Shown one piece after another: positions 1-6,444 of a stretch of DNA of 52,539 nucleotides. A program made the position numbers and the translations under genes. Origin of the DNA: a virus; IMG/VR virus record IMGVR_UViG_3300020179_000046, positions 1 through 52,539 of that record. The stretch is one strand, 5' to 3'. The notes beneath the pieces were generated by a model. The model searched no databases. It had not been told where the DNA came from and was given only the letters and a program-made list of their open reading frames with translations. The first letter of the stretch is position 1; the number at the start of each line of letters is the position of its first letter.

Positions 1-1
1 C

Positions 2-58
2 TTCTGGGTCAATGTAAGCGAAGATTGCCACTGGGAAACTGAATGGGAGGTGCTATGA
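2..58 (+). CDS. 3' end of an unidentified gene cut by the window edge
   Basis: Frame 2 is open from the window edge and ends in TGA at 56-58. The visible tail is 18 residues, rich in Trp and Glu (FWVNVSEDCHWETEWEVL). The stop overlaps the ATG of the next gene in an ATGA arrangement, the same coupling used repeatedly downstream, which is why I accept so short a piece as coding. Function cannot be judged. Confidence 0.55.
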   Translation, partial: FWVNVSEDCHWETEWEVL

Positions 59-696
59 CCAAAACGAGAGGATCTTGGGTTTATAATGAAGACGGAACAA
101 TAGAACCATCTTCGCTTCATTGGAAACGAAAGTTATTTTCAACTTCATTTAGAAAGTGGGATAATAGAACTAAACAATACAAGTATGTAAAGTATGGTTC
201 TGAAGAGCATAAACAAATTCTTTCTTATAAAGGTGGTGGTAGAAGAGTTTCTGCTGCTCCAGTTCAAGTTCCAAGGTCAATTTCTGATAAATGGTATTTG
301 TCTGAAGAATGGAAATCGTGTCGCAAAGATTATCTTTGTAATTATTACAAACTCAATAAAAAAAGAGTATGTAATTGTTGTGGAAAATCTGAAGAAGAAG
401 TAAAAATGCATGTTGACCATATTTACCCAGTAAGAAGATATTGGAATATGAGATTGGAACACACAAACTTACAAAATATGTGTGAAATTTGTAATTTGCG
501 AAAAGGAAATTTTATGGATAATGCAATTGCTGAACGACGACTTATCAAAAAAGATAAAAAATGGGTTATTCTTGAAGTCAAACAAGAACCTTTTGTCTGT
601 CCTGACTGGTTGAAGGATGATACTCCATTTGACTGGAAAGTAGAAGAACCACAACCAAAAAAATTAGAAATTCTTTCTATCAAAAAAGTGGAGTAA
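55..696 (+). CDS. HNH endonuclease
   Basis: A 213-residue protein with a zinc-associated HNH nuclease centre. Cys106-x2-Cys109 is followed by H-V-D-H at 119-122, then T-N-L-Q around 137-140, and a second pair Cys143-x2-Cys146-Asn147 with Lys150. This is the usual C-C / (D)HH / N / C-C-N-K order of small phage HNH enzymes, which nick or cut DNA and often act as free-standing homing endonucleases. I chose the ATG at 55 rather than 43: GGGAGG lies just upstream and the ATG overlaps the previous stop as ATGA. The N-terminal ~80 residues are basic and may bind DNA. The gene heads a chain of tiny genes, not the structural cluster. HNH assignment is firm; homing activity is inferred. Confidence 0.85.
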   Translation: MTKTRGSWVYNEDGTIEPSSLHWKRKLFSTSFRKWDNRTKQYKYVKYGSEEHKQILSYKGGGRRVSAAPVQVPRSISDKWYLSEEWKSCRKDYLCNYYKLNKKRVCNCCGKSEEEVKMHVDHIYPVRRYWNMRLEHTNLQNMCEICNLRKGNFMDNAIAERRLIKKDKKWVILEVKQEPFVCPDWLKDDTPFDWKVEEPQPKKLEILSIKKVE

Positions 697-704
697 ACTT
701 ACCA

Positions 705-902
705 ATGACCAAAGCAGAAAAAGTAATTCTAGCATTCTGGGACTCTCATCAACAAGAAAGATCATACTGGCATCGTGATGGTGTTGCTGCTGCCTTGCGT
801 GAGGTAGTCAATCAAGTTCTTCCATACAGTCCAAATGACACATTCACTGCCTGGAAACAGGAAGTGCTAAAAATCGCTGATGAAATTGAGGCAGTACAAT
901 GA
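705..902 (+). CDS. Small protein of unknown function (65 aa)
   Basis: I do not recognise a family. The 65-residue product is soluble, probably helical, with a Trp/His patch near residues 12-23 and an acidic C-terminus (KIADEIEAVQ). That ending resembles the end of the 63-residue product at 1333-1524 (REIADEVEAL), so the two may share a fold or origin. A GGAG lies 11 bases before the ATG. Its TGA overlaps the ATG of the next gene as ATGA, implying translational coupling. Confidence 0.7.
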   Translation: MTKAEKVILAFWDSHQQERSYWHRDGVAAALREVVNQVLPYSPNDTFTAWKQEVLKIADEIEAVQ

Positions 903-1138
903 ATCTCTATATTATCAGCAATGTTCTTTGGGATGCTACTCGTGGAATGTGTGTAATTGCTGCTGAATCTATGTCTCATTGTGAAGAGATTTATGTGAAA
1001 AAGTTTGAGCATTGTGAGATGTGGTCAGGTGATGAGATTATTGACGCACAAACAGATTTTAAGGATGCAACATTTCAGGTGATTGAAAACATCAATCATC
1101 CCGCAGGTGTTATTAATTATGTTTTTGGAGGAGGTTGA
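899..1138 (+). CDS. Small protein of unknown function (79 aa)
   Basis: A 79-residue product with no family I can name. It has a predicted beta/alpha pattern: a hydrophobic start (MNLYIISNVLWD), a Cys/Met stretch (GMCVIAAESMSHCEE) and a Gly-rich end. Patterns like 'MCVIAAES..HC' occur in small phage proteins that report on an exposed loop, but this is only an impression. The start overlaps the preceding stop by ATGA; the stop is one base before the next ATG. Confidence 0.7.
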   Translation: MNLYIISNVLWDATRGMCVIAAESMSHCEEIYVKKFEHCEMWSGDEIIDAQTDFKDATFQVIENINHPAGVINYVFGGG

Positions 1139-1139
1139 A

Positions 1140-1331
1140 ATGACTGACGAACAAATTGAAATGCTCCGCCGTCTTATTCAAGATGAGATTGAAGTTGCTG
1201 GTGTTGATGGTATGGAACACGGTGTATGGGGATGGATGGATAGTCAATTAGACAAACGATGGAAACAATTTCAGGAGAGTTTCAATTCTCAAGAAGAAAC
1301 TGAATGGAATGAGACAGGAGACGGAGTTTAA
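1140..1331 (+). CDS. Small acidic protein of unknown function (63 aa)
   Basis: The 63-residue product (MTDEQIEMLRRLIQ...) is rich in Glu, Asp and Trp and likely helical. I start it at 1140 because GGAGG at 1130-1134 sits 5 bases upstream. An in-frame ATG at 1083 exists, but it would run back through the previous gene. No family is recognised. It lies one base after the preceding stop and one base before the next start, so the set is translated as one polycistron. Confidence 0.7.
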   Translation: MTDEQIEMLRRLIQDEIEVAGVDGMEHGVWGWMDSQLDKRWKQFQESFNSQEETEWNETGDGV

Positions 1332-1332
1332 A

Positions 1333-1524
1333 ATGACTACCAGAGCCCTACAAATCCTAGAATCCACAATGGAACTCACACTACGACCCAAAAGTGAAGA
1401 CCGACAGAAACTGATTGCCCGTGTAATCAACGAAGTTGCTGATCGGTTATGCACCGATTGTGGAGAACTTGAAGACCCTGTTGAGGTTTTGCGTGAAATT
1501 GCTGATGAAGTGGAGGCATTATGA
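1333..1524 (+). CDS. Small helical protein with a CxxC pair (63 aa)
   Basis: A 63-residue product, mostly helical, with a single Cys40-x2-Cys43 pair and the acidic ending REIADEVEAL, similar to the end of the product at 705-902. One CxxC is too little to call a zinc finger; dimeric metal binding or redox use is possible but unproven. The start at 1333 follows GGAG with good spacing, so the in-frame ATG at 1309 is less likely. The stop overlaps the next start as ATGA. Confidence 0.7.
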   Translation: MTTRALQILESTMELTLRPKSEDRQKLIARVINEVADRLCTDCGELEDPVEVLREIADEVEAL

Positions 1525-1697
1525 CTGACACTAAACGATTAACATTGTGGGAAATCATGCGAGACAATCTCGGATTCTCTATTGATATGTGTGATGAGAT
1601 TGTAGATGCTGTTGAGGAGTGGTTGCCACCAATTCATGATACTAATAGTTATAAGTGGAATGAGTGTATCAAAATGATGCAGGAGAAACTACGATGA
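1521..1697 (+). CDS. Small protein of unknown function (58 aa)
   Basis: A 58-residue gene with ATGA overlaps at both ends, which is the main reason for believing it. The product starts MTDTKRLTLWEIMRDNLGF and has a helical Met/Cys-containing middle and a WLPP turn. No known domain. Start and length suggest a soluble accessory protein. The tight overlap on both sides fixes the start. Confidence 0.65.
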   Translation: MTDTKRLTLWEIMRDNLGFSIDMCDEIVDAVEEWLPPIHDTNSYKWNECIKMMQEKLR

Positions 1698-1855
1698 CTG
1701 AAAACGGATTTGACGATTGGTTCTATGAAATGGAAGGTTTCGGTCTCCGTTCTGAAAGATGTGCAAGTGACTTTGATGCACAAAATTGGAATACAATGGT
1801 AGAATGGTTGAGGACTGCATATCAAATGGGGTATGAAAAAGGACAGGAGGCATAA
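1694..1855 (+). CDS. Small protein of unknown function (53 aa)
   Basis: A 53-residue product (MTENGFDDWFYEMEGFGLR...) rich in aromatic and acidic residues, ending YQMGYEKGQEA. The start overlaps the preceding stop by ATGA, so I prefer it to the in-frame ATG at 1664. The 3' end carries AGGAGG at 1845-1850, which serves as the ribosome site of the next gene. No family is recognised. Confidence 0.65.
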   Translation: MTENGFDDWFYEMEGFGLRSERCASDFDAQNWNTMVEWLRTAYQMGYEKGQEA

Positions 1856-1857
1856 CA

Positions 1858-2019
1858 GTGACTGAGAAGGACAAAATTTTTCGTAATGTCTGGTGTTGTG
1901 CCTATCAACGAAGATATAATGCTATGGTTAAGAAAAACTGGGAGTTATATTATCGTGAACATGAAACAATATTGATGTGTCTTAGCATAGCAAAATGGAC
2001 AACATTCAGTACAAACTGA
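1858..2019 (+). CDS. Small GTG-start protein of unknown function (53 aa)
   Basis: Starts with GTG at 1858, seven bases after a perfect AGGAGG (1845-1850), which decides the start. The 53-residue product is basic and Cys/Tyr-rich (WCCAYQRRYNAMVKKNWEL). No domain is recognised. It is the last gene of the chained run; the next gene follows after a 78-base AT-rich gap with promoter-like elements. Confidence 0.65.
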   Translation: MTEKDKIFRNVWCCAYQRRYNAMVKKNWELYYREHETILMCLSIAKWTTFSTN

Positions 2020-2046
2020 ACAATTGCAATTTATATCATAAAATTT

Positions 2047-2075
2047 TTGTATAAATTAAAACTTTGATATATACT
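2047..2075 (+). promoter_or_regulatory. Candidate promoter before the AbrB-like gene
   Basis: TTGTAT (2047-2052), 17 bases, then TATACT (2070-2075): a good -10, a half-matching -35. The stretch also contains TATAAATT (2050-2057), one base from the T4 late box. Either could drive the 2098 gene and perhaps the 1115-residue gene after it. The AT-rich sequence makes chance matches easy, so confidence is low. Confidence 0.35.
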
Positions 2076-2097
2076 GCAGTTATATTCATGAACACAC

Positions 2098-2277
2098 ATG
2101 TCAAGCTTTGATTATTCAACAGAAGTTACACAAGACGAAATTACAGGACAATATTACATTTCAATTCCATATGATCTGATAGAAGAGCTTGGATGGGAAG
2201 AGGGGGATATTGTGGAGTGGGAATATCACGATTACAATGAAGAGCCTGGTTTAAGACTACATAGAGTAGGCGAATAA
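2098..2277 (+). CDS. AbrB/MazE-like small protein (59 aa)
   Basis: A 59-residue acidic product. The core G-Q-Y-Y-I-S-I-P-Y-D-L-I followed by L-G-W-x-E-G-D-I-V-E-W (residues 18-41) matches the swapped-hairpin AbrB/SpoVT/MazE pattern (G..ti.IP..l...LGw..GD.v). Family members are small DNA-binding regulators or antitoxins acting as dimers. Here the protein is unusually acidic and lacks the usual basic N-terminal patch, so DNA binding is doubtful; an adapter role is possible. It stands alone after a promoter-like gap and is followed 22 bases later by a large structural gene. No toxin partner is visible next to it. Confidence 0.6.
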   Translation: MSSFDYSTEVTQDEITGQYYISIPYDLIEELGWEEGDIVEWEYHDYNEEPGLRLHRVGE

Positions 2278-2299
2278 AATTGAAATTCCATTCTGAATT

Positions 2300-5200
2300 A
2301 TGGCAAAGAAAAAAAAGATAAAAACAGATAACATGAAACCGCGTGCTGCGGTTAATATGGAAAAAACAATTTCAACTGTTAATCCAAACCCCCCTAATCC
2401 TAATAATAATCCACCAATTACAATTTCTGGCATTATTAAAAATGTTTATAATGAAGTTGGTGTTCCAGCCTATAGTACTTTATATGGAACAGATTCAAAT
2501 GGCATCCCCTTGAGGGCGATTACTAACGCACAAGAAGATCCTTTAATGATGCGTTATGAATATCCAACTGTATATGGCAGCAATGATTTTGATGTATCAG
2601 CTGGTGATGAAGTATATGGTGATAACATTTTAAATAGAGATTATTATTTTCAACAAGATACCAAATCAATTAACAACGGCAAAATAGTTATTCGTAGATT
2701 TGAAAAAAAAGGTAAACCATATATTACATATGATGAAGAATATTTCAATCATATTTTTAATTGGCCAACATCACATACATTACGATCTCGCAAACTTGGC
2801 GGATTTATTAAAGAAATAATTACTACTACTATAACAACCCCAGGAGCCCCTGGCGCCACTCCAACTGCACCAGTCCCACCGACAATCAGTTCATCTAGTG
2901 TTACAAACATATATCCAGTTGCGGCAACACTTAATGGACAGTTTAACTTACAAAAAGTTCAAAGTAGTCTGTATTATATTAATGATGATTGGACATATAC
3001 TGAAATTCCATTAAATGCAGATGGTACAGTTAATAGCGAAACGGTTACAGACAGAATTGGTAAACCAGTTTTGTATCATGGAGGAACAGATAATAATAGT
3101 ATCTTTTTTAATTACGTTGTAGACACTACAAATATAAATGAAGTTGCAACAAGTAATCTAGTAGCCATTGGTGATACAGTAAATGGTGCAACTATAACTA
3201 ATATTGTCAATTATTTGGTTGATACTGCACTTAAAAGAACTGCCTCTAGATATCCAAAAAAAGGTGAAGTAAATATAGATATTACACAGACCCAATTTTT
3301 AGCATTAGATTCTAGTTATACAGTAGCAGATTTTAATAATACAAAAGCTTGGTTAAAATTAAATGAAGTAGATGGTATTACTAAGGGTAATACCATCTCT
3401 GGAAAAGGAATTCAGTCTAACACCTATGTTACTGGTGTAGATGAATCAAGAAATAAAATTTATATTTCAAAAACTTTATCTGATAAAAAAGTAAAATTAA
3501 TTAGAGTATTTGATGATGCAATCAATAAAGTAAATAAAAGCACTTTATGTTATGCAGAAATTTCTGGAACATCTGTAAACTTTAGTGCAGATACTGATTA
3601 TAGTGTCACTAGAAATAATGCGTCAACTGGTATTACTATACGTGTAAGGGCAGGAAAAGGCGTTAAGAATAGATCTGCAATCACTGGTGTATATTTTAGT
3701 AAAAATAAAAAAGAACTTGAGTATGTACCAATTTTTTATTCGGCTGATTCAAATTGTCAAAAAAATACATTAACAGATAATAACGGCACATATACACTCG
3801 GTACAGTAATTTGGAATGATAACACCAGACTTGAGAATAAGTATTTGATGACCAATCCAAGTGCTGGAATTGCATATTCAATTTCATCATTTTATCTCTC
3901 ATTTACAAATGCACCGATTGATAAAGAAACTCTTGAACGAATGATAGATTCATATAATCAAAATACTAGTGTATTGGACTTATATAATAAAATTAACGAG
4001 TATGTAAAAACAGTAATTGGTAGTAGACGTGCTGCAGGTGTTTTTGATGATATCTGTAGGGATGAAATTTTTGTAGAGTACTTTCAAGCATATAATCCAC
4101 TTATTGAAGTTAACACCTTTACGAGCAATATTGGTCAAATAAACTCTGCTGTCGGAGATGACTGTGTAACAAAGTTACCTGCATTTGAATCATATTCAAT
4201 TGATGAATCGAAACAAAAAATTGAATCTATAATTAATAATTCTGTACAAAACTCTATTATTTTGCCAGATGAGTATTATAAAAAATTAGTATCTAATAAA
4301 GATTCTTTAATGAATAGACTTACTGATGCATCAAAATTAGTACAAGATTCTACTCCAAAACAAACAAAAATCAATAACCTTCCACCTAGTATTGAGGGAG
4401 AAGATAGTTCTGGAGTTCGATGGTTGACTGAAAACTTTAGAGATCTCCCTCCTGCAATGGATAGAGTCAAATTTTTTGTTAATGATATTTCTCTCGCATC
4501 AGATAAAGATTTAGATCCTACTCTGAATTTAGATCCGGCAACAACAGTCAATCAACCAAAAATTATTATACGTTCCAGACCATGTTGGACTTGGGGTGGA
4601 GAAAACTCAATTCCAGTTGGTATTAATGGATATACGCCGTTTATTGCTACTATTGGATTAAATGTTGATGTAGATAGTAATAACCATGTAAATAGTATTA
4701 CTACCTTTCCTGGTAGTATTAATAAACAAAATGAAACGATTATTTCAGGCAATCAAACGATCACAATATCTAGATCTTGGATTGAGCCAACACCAAAAAC
4801 AGCTAATGACAATATTATTTTTGGGGAAAAGAAAAAAACTTATCAACAAGGTGGATATATCAAGGCGACAAATTGGACTCTTCCTCCAGAACTAAGAGAT
4901 TTAGATCATAAAGAACGTACTGAAGATAGTGATATAGAAAATCCAACTGTATCAATTTATCCAAAGCAAGTTTGGATGCCAAATATAAATTATCAAATAG
5001 ATTATCATAAAATGTTTTCATTTAGAACAGAAGAACTTTCTGAACTTTTAGGTGAAACTATTACTAGTTTTGGCAATCCATACTTAGATAATCCAGTTAG
5101 AGCAAAATTAACTAAGACTCTAGAACCAGGAGATACTACAATTCATGTAAAATCTACAGCGGGTTTTGTTTCTTCTGGATATTTAATTATTCCAAAATAC

Positions 5201-5647
5201 ATAAAAAAATTATATACAAATGAAACTGGAAATATTAATAAAAATTTTACTTATTGCGGAGAAGAAATAATTTATTACAAATCAAAAACAGATACCAGTT
5301 TTAATACTTGTGAACGTCAATTATTTGGCACTACCGATAACTTTAATATTACAGTTCCATCGTATTCTTTAGAAGCCAATGTAATGTATAAAATTGTCAC
5401 TTTAGGGGACACTAATTGGCAATCTGTTGGAGCCGGAAAAAGCCCATCAGTTGGAACTATTTTTACAGCATCTGGTTCTATTACTGGAACTGGATTAGCT
5501 GAGGTACTGGGTTCTACTACGGAAGAAGTTCCAGAGGTAAAGTTGGTTTCTGGTGTTAAATCTCCAAGTAAAATTCCTATAATGACAAGTTATGAATATG
5601 GTTTTAGTATATCTCAACATTGGGTATTTACTTTAAAGGGGAACTAA
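2300..5647 (+). CDS. Large virion structural protein upstream of PAAR
   Basis: 1115 residues, not identified by family. It starts with a Lys-rich end, an Asn/Pro-rich linker (about 28-40) and a second Pro-rich linker (about 179-198). Three modules recur in phage structural proteins: a V-D-G-I-x-x-G-N-x-I-S-G segment (about 350-395), a T-I-H-V...E-E-I-I-Y-Y-K-S...C-E-R segment (about 943-1020), and a Y-K-I-V-T-L-G-D-T-N-W-Q-S-V-G-A type segment (about 1028-1075). Its stop abuts the start of the PAAR gene. By position it could correspond to the spike/hub protein gp5 that carries the PAAR tip in T4, but I see no lysozyme or clear OB-fold signature. A baseplate or tail-associated role is inferred from context. 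Confidence 0.8.
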   Translation: MAKKKKIKTDNMKPRAAVNMEKTISTVNPNPPNPNNNPPITISGIIKNVYNEVGVPAYSTLYGTDSNGIPLRAITNAQEDPLMMRYEYPTVYGSNDFDVSAGDEVYGDNILNRDYYFQQDTKSINNGKIVIRRFEKKGKPYITYDEEYFNHIFNWPTSHTLRSRKLGGFIKEIITTTITTPGAPGATPTAPVPPTISSSSVTNIYPVAATLNGQFNLQKVQSSLYYINDDWTYTEIPLNADGTVNSETVTDRIGKPVLYHGGTDNNSIFFNYVVDTTNINEVATSNLVAIGDTVNGATITNIVNYLVDTALKRTASRYPKKGEVNIDITQTQFLALDSSYTVADFNNTKAWLKLNEVDGITKGNTISGKGIQSNTYVTGVDESRNKIYISKTLSDKKVKLIRVFDDAINKVNKSTLCYAEISGTSVNFSADTDYSVTRNNASTGITIRVRAGKGVKNRSAITGVYFSKNKKELEYVPIFYSADSNCQKNTLTDNNGTYTLGTVIWNDNTRLENKYLMTNPSAGIAYSISSFYLSFTNAPIDKETLERMIDSYNQNTSVLDLYNKINEYVKTVIGSRRAAGVFDDICRDEIFVEYFQAYNPLIEVNTFTSNIGQINSAVGDDCVTKLPAFESYSIDESKQKIESIINNSVQNSIILPDEYYKKLVSNKDSLMNRLTDASKLVQDSTPKQTKINNLPPSIEGEDSSGVRWLTENFRDLPPAMDRVKFFVNDISLASDKDLDPTLNLDPATTVNQPKIIIRSRPCWTWGGENSIPVGINGYTPFIATIGLNVDVDSNNHVNSITTFPGSINKQNETIISGNQTITISRSWIEPTPKTANDNIIFGEKKKTYQQGGYIKATNWTLPPELRDLDHKERTEDSDIENPTVSIYPKQVWMPNINYQIDYHKMFSFRTEELSELLGETITSFGNPYLDNPVRAKLTKTLEPGDTTIHVKSTAGFVSSGYLIIPKYIKKLYTNETGNINKNFTYCGEEIIYYKSKTDTSFNTCERQLFGTTDNFNITVPSYSLEANVMYKIVTLGDTNWQSVGAGKSPSVGTIFTASGSITGTGLAEVLGSTTEEVPEVKLVSGVKSPSKIPIMTSYEYGFSISQHWVFTLKGN

Positions 5648-5923
5648 ATGGGAACACCTATACACAGACTAGGAGATATCAATACAGCTGGTGCTCCAAT
5701 CCTTTTTGCAAAAGCAATTACAGTTGTTTCTGCAGGAGCTCCAGTTGCAACCACAGGAGATCCAGTTGCTGGACATGGCCTCCCACCCCATTCATCGCCT
5801 GTAACGGGTCCAGGCAGTCCTATAGTACTCGCTCAAGGAGTTCCTGTAAATAGACAGGGCGATGTAGATACTTGCGGTCATTTACGAGCAACCGGCAATC
5901 CCACAGTTTTGATAGGACCTTGA
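5648..5923 (+). CDS. PAAR-domain spike tip protein (gp5.4-like)
   Basis: A 91-residue PAAR protein. The fold shows as repeated Gly/Pro/Val strands (PIHRLGD, VATTGDPVAGHG, VNRQGDVDTCGH). The likely metal site at the cone apex uses His43, His48, Cys76 and His78. PAAR proteins cap the membrane-piercing spike of contractile tails; T4 gp5.4 is the reference. The ATG follows the previous stop directly with AGGGGA upstream, one of the stronger ribosome sites here. The TGA lies inside the -35 box of the next transcription unit. Assignment is firm; the partner spike protein is presumed to be the upstream gene. Confidence 0.92.
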   Translation: MGTPIHRLGDINTAGAPILFAKAITVVSAGAPVATTGDPVAGHGLPPHSSPVTGPGSPIVLAQGVPVNRQGDVDTCGHLRATGNPTVLIGP

Positions 5924-5948
5924 CATATATGGTTATTTTTGTTATAGT
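5920..5948 (+). promoter_or_regulatory. Near-consensus sigma70 promoter
   Basis: TTGACA (5920-5925), a 17-base spacer, then TATAGT (5943-5948). This is a perfect -35 with a 5/6 -10 at optimal spacing, overlapping the PAAR stop codon. Transcription would start near 5955, about 16 bases before the ATG at 5971. It is the best host-type promoter in the window. Confidence 0.8.
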
Positions 5949-5970
5949 ATAGATTCATTGAGTTAACCAT

Positions 5971-6117
5971 ATGGCAAAAGTAGGAAGTTTTAATAAGACC
6001 AGTTATGTTCCTGGCAGTCCAAAAAAGACTCGTCAAGGTCGTAGTCAACATACTCACTTGGGTGCTTCTTCCCGAAATGGACGTAAAAAACGTTATCGTG
6101 GCCAAGGTAAAGGTTAA
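5971..6117 (+). CDS. Very basic 48-aa protein, own transcription unit
   Basis: A 48-residue product (MAKVGSFNKTSYVPGSPKK...) with 13 Lys/Arg, 2 His and no Asp or Glu. The C-terminal half (GRKKRYRGQGKG) looks like a nucleic-acid or ribosome-binding tail. It is unstructured or nearly so, and no family is recognised. It sits alone between a near-consensus sigma70 promoter and a textbook terminator. It is thus expressed independently of the late tail genes on either side and could be made early by unmodified host RNA polymerase. There is no clear Shine-Dalgarno site. Options are a host RNA polymerase/ribosome modifier or a DNA-condensing protein; which is right cannot be told from sequence. Confidence 0.8.
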   Translation: MAKVGSFNKTSYVPGSPKKTRQGRSQHTHLGASSRNGRKKRYRGQGKG

Positions 6118-6125
6118 ATTGTTCG

Positions 6126-6148
6126 CCCTCCGCAAGGAGGGTTTTTTT
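6126..6148 (+). terminator. Intrinsic terminator after the 48-aa gene
   Basis: A six-base-pair all-but-one GC stem (CCCTCC / GGAGGG) closed by a GCAA tetraloop and followed by seven T. This is a classic Rho-independent terminator, 8 bases after the stop. It would also stop late transcripts arriving from the PAAR gene unless they are antiterminated. Confidence 0.93.
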
Positions 6149-6162
6149 ATGAGGAAAAATGG

Positions 6163-6170
6163 CATAAATA
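6163..6170 (+). promoter_or_regulatory. Late promoter box CATAAATA
   Basis: One mismatch from the T4 late consensus TATAAATA, 15 bases after the terminator T-run and 61 bases before the next gene. It would restart late transcription for the 6232 gene, gp25, gp6 and the giant gene. Confidence 0.6.
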
Positions 6171-6178
6171 ACACTATG

Positions 6179-6218
6179 AGGAGATAGAAACCTCCTAAAA
6201 AGTTCTGGTAAACCAGAA
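6179..6218 (+). promoter_or_regulatory. Two small hairpins in the leader of the 6232 gene
   Basis: AGGAG (6179-6183) can pair with CTCCT (6192-6196), and TTCTGG (6203-6208) pairs perfectly with CCAGAA (6213-6218) around a TAAA loop. Both lie in the presumed 5' leader, 14-50 bases before the ATG at 6232. They could affect mRNA stability or translation. No T-run follows, so they are not terminators. Confidence 0.4.
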
Positions 6219-6231
6219 TTTAGAGCATTTT

Positions 6232-6426
6232 ATGGCTACTTTTCATGTCCCAGATCATGATTATGATTATATGAAGCAAAAATTTGGTACTTGTGTGTTA
6301 ATTAGTGACCCTGCTTCAGAAAAATATTTAAATATGTCCAAAAAAACTCCGGCAACAAACAGAATGGAAAGGTGGTGCGGCGGAAAAAATGGATTTGATG
6401 ATTATGTAGAACGTTTTGACACTTAA
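6232..6426 (+). CDS. Small protein of unknown function (64 aa)
   Basis: A 64-residue product (MATFHVPDHDYDYMKQKFG...) with an aromatic/acidic N-terminus, a basic middle and a W-C-G-G-K-N-G-F-D-D-Y motif near the end. I do not recognise the family. It is the first gene after the late promoter box and directly precedes gp25, so it is likely a late virion or assembly protein. No Shine-Dalgarno site is evident; a hairpin lies 13 bases upstream. Confidence 0.7.
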   Translation: MATFHVPDHDYDYMKQKFGTCVLISDPASEKYLNMSKKTPATNRMERWCGGKNGFDDYVERFDT

Positions 6427-6444
6427 TTTTCAAATATCACTGCA

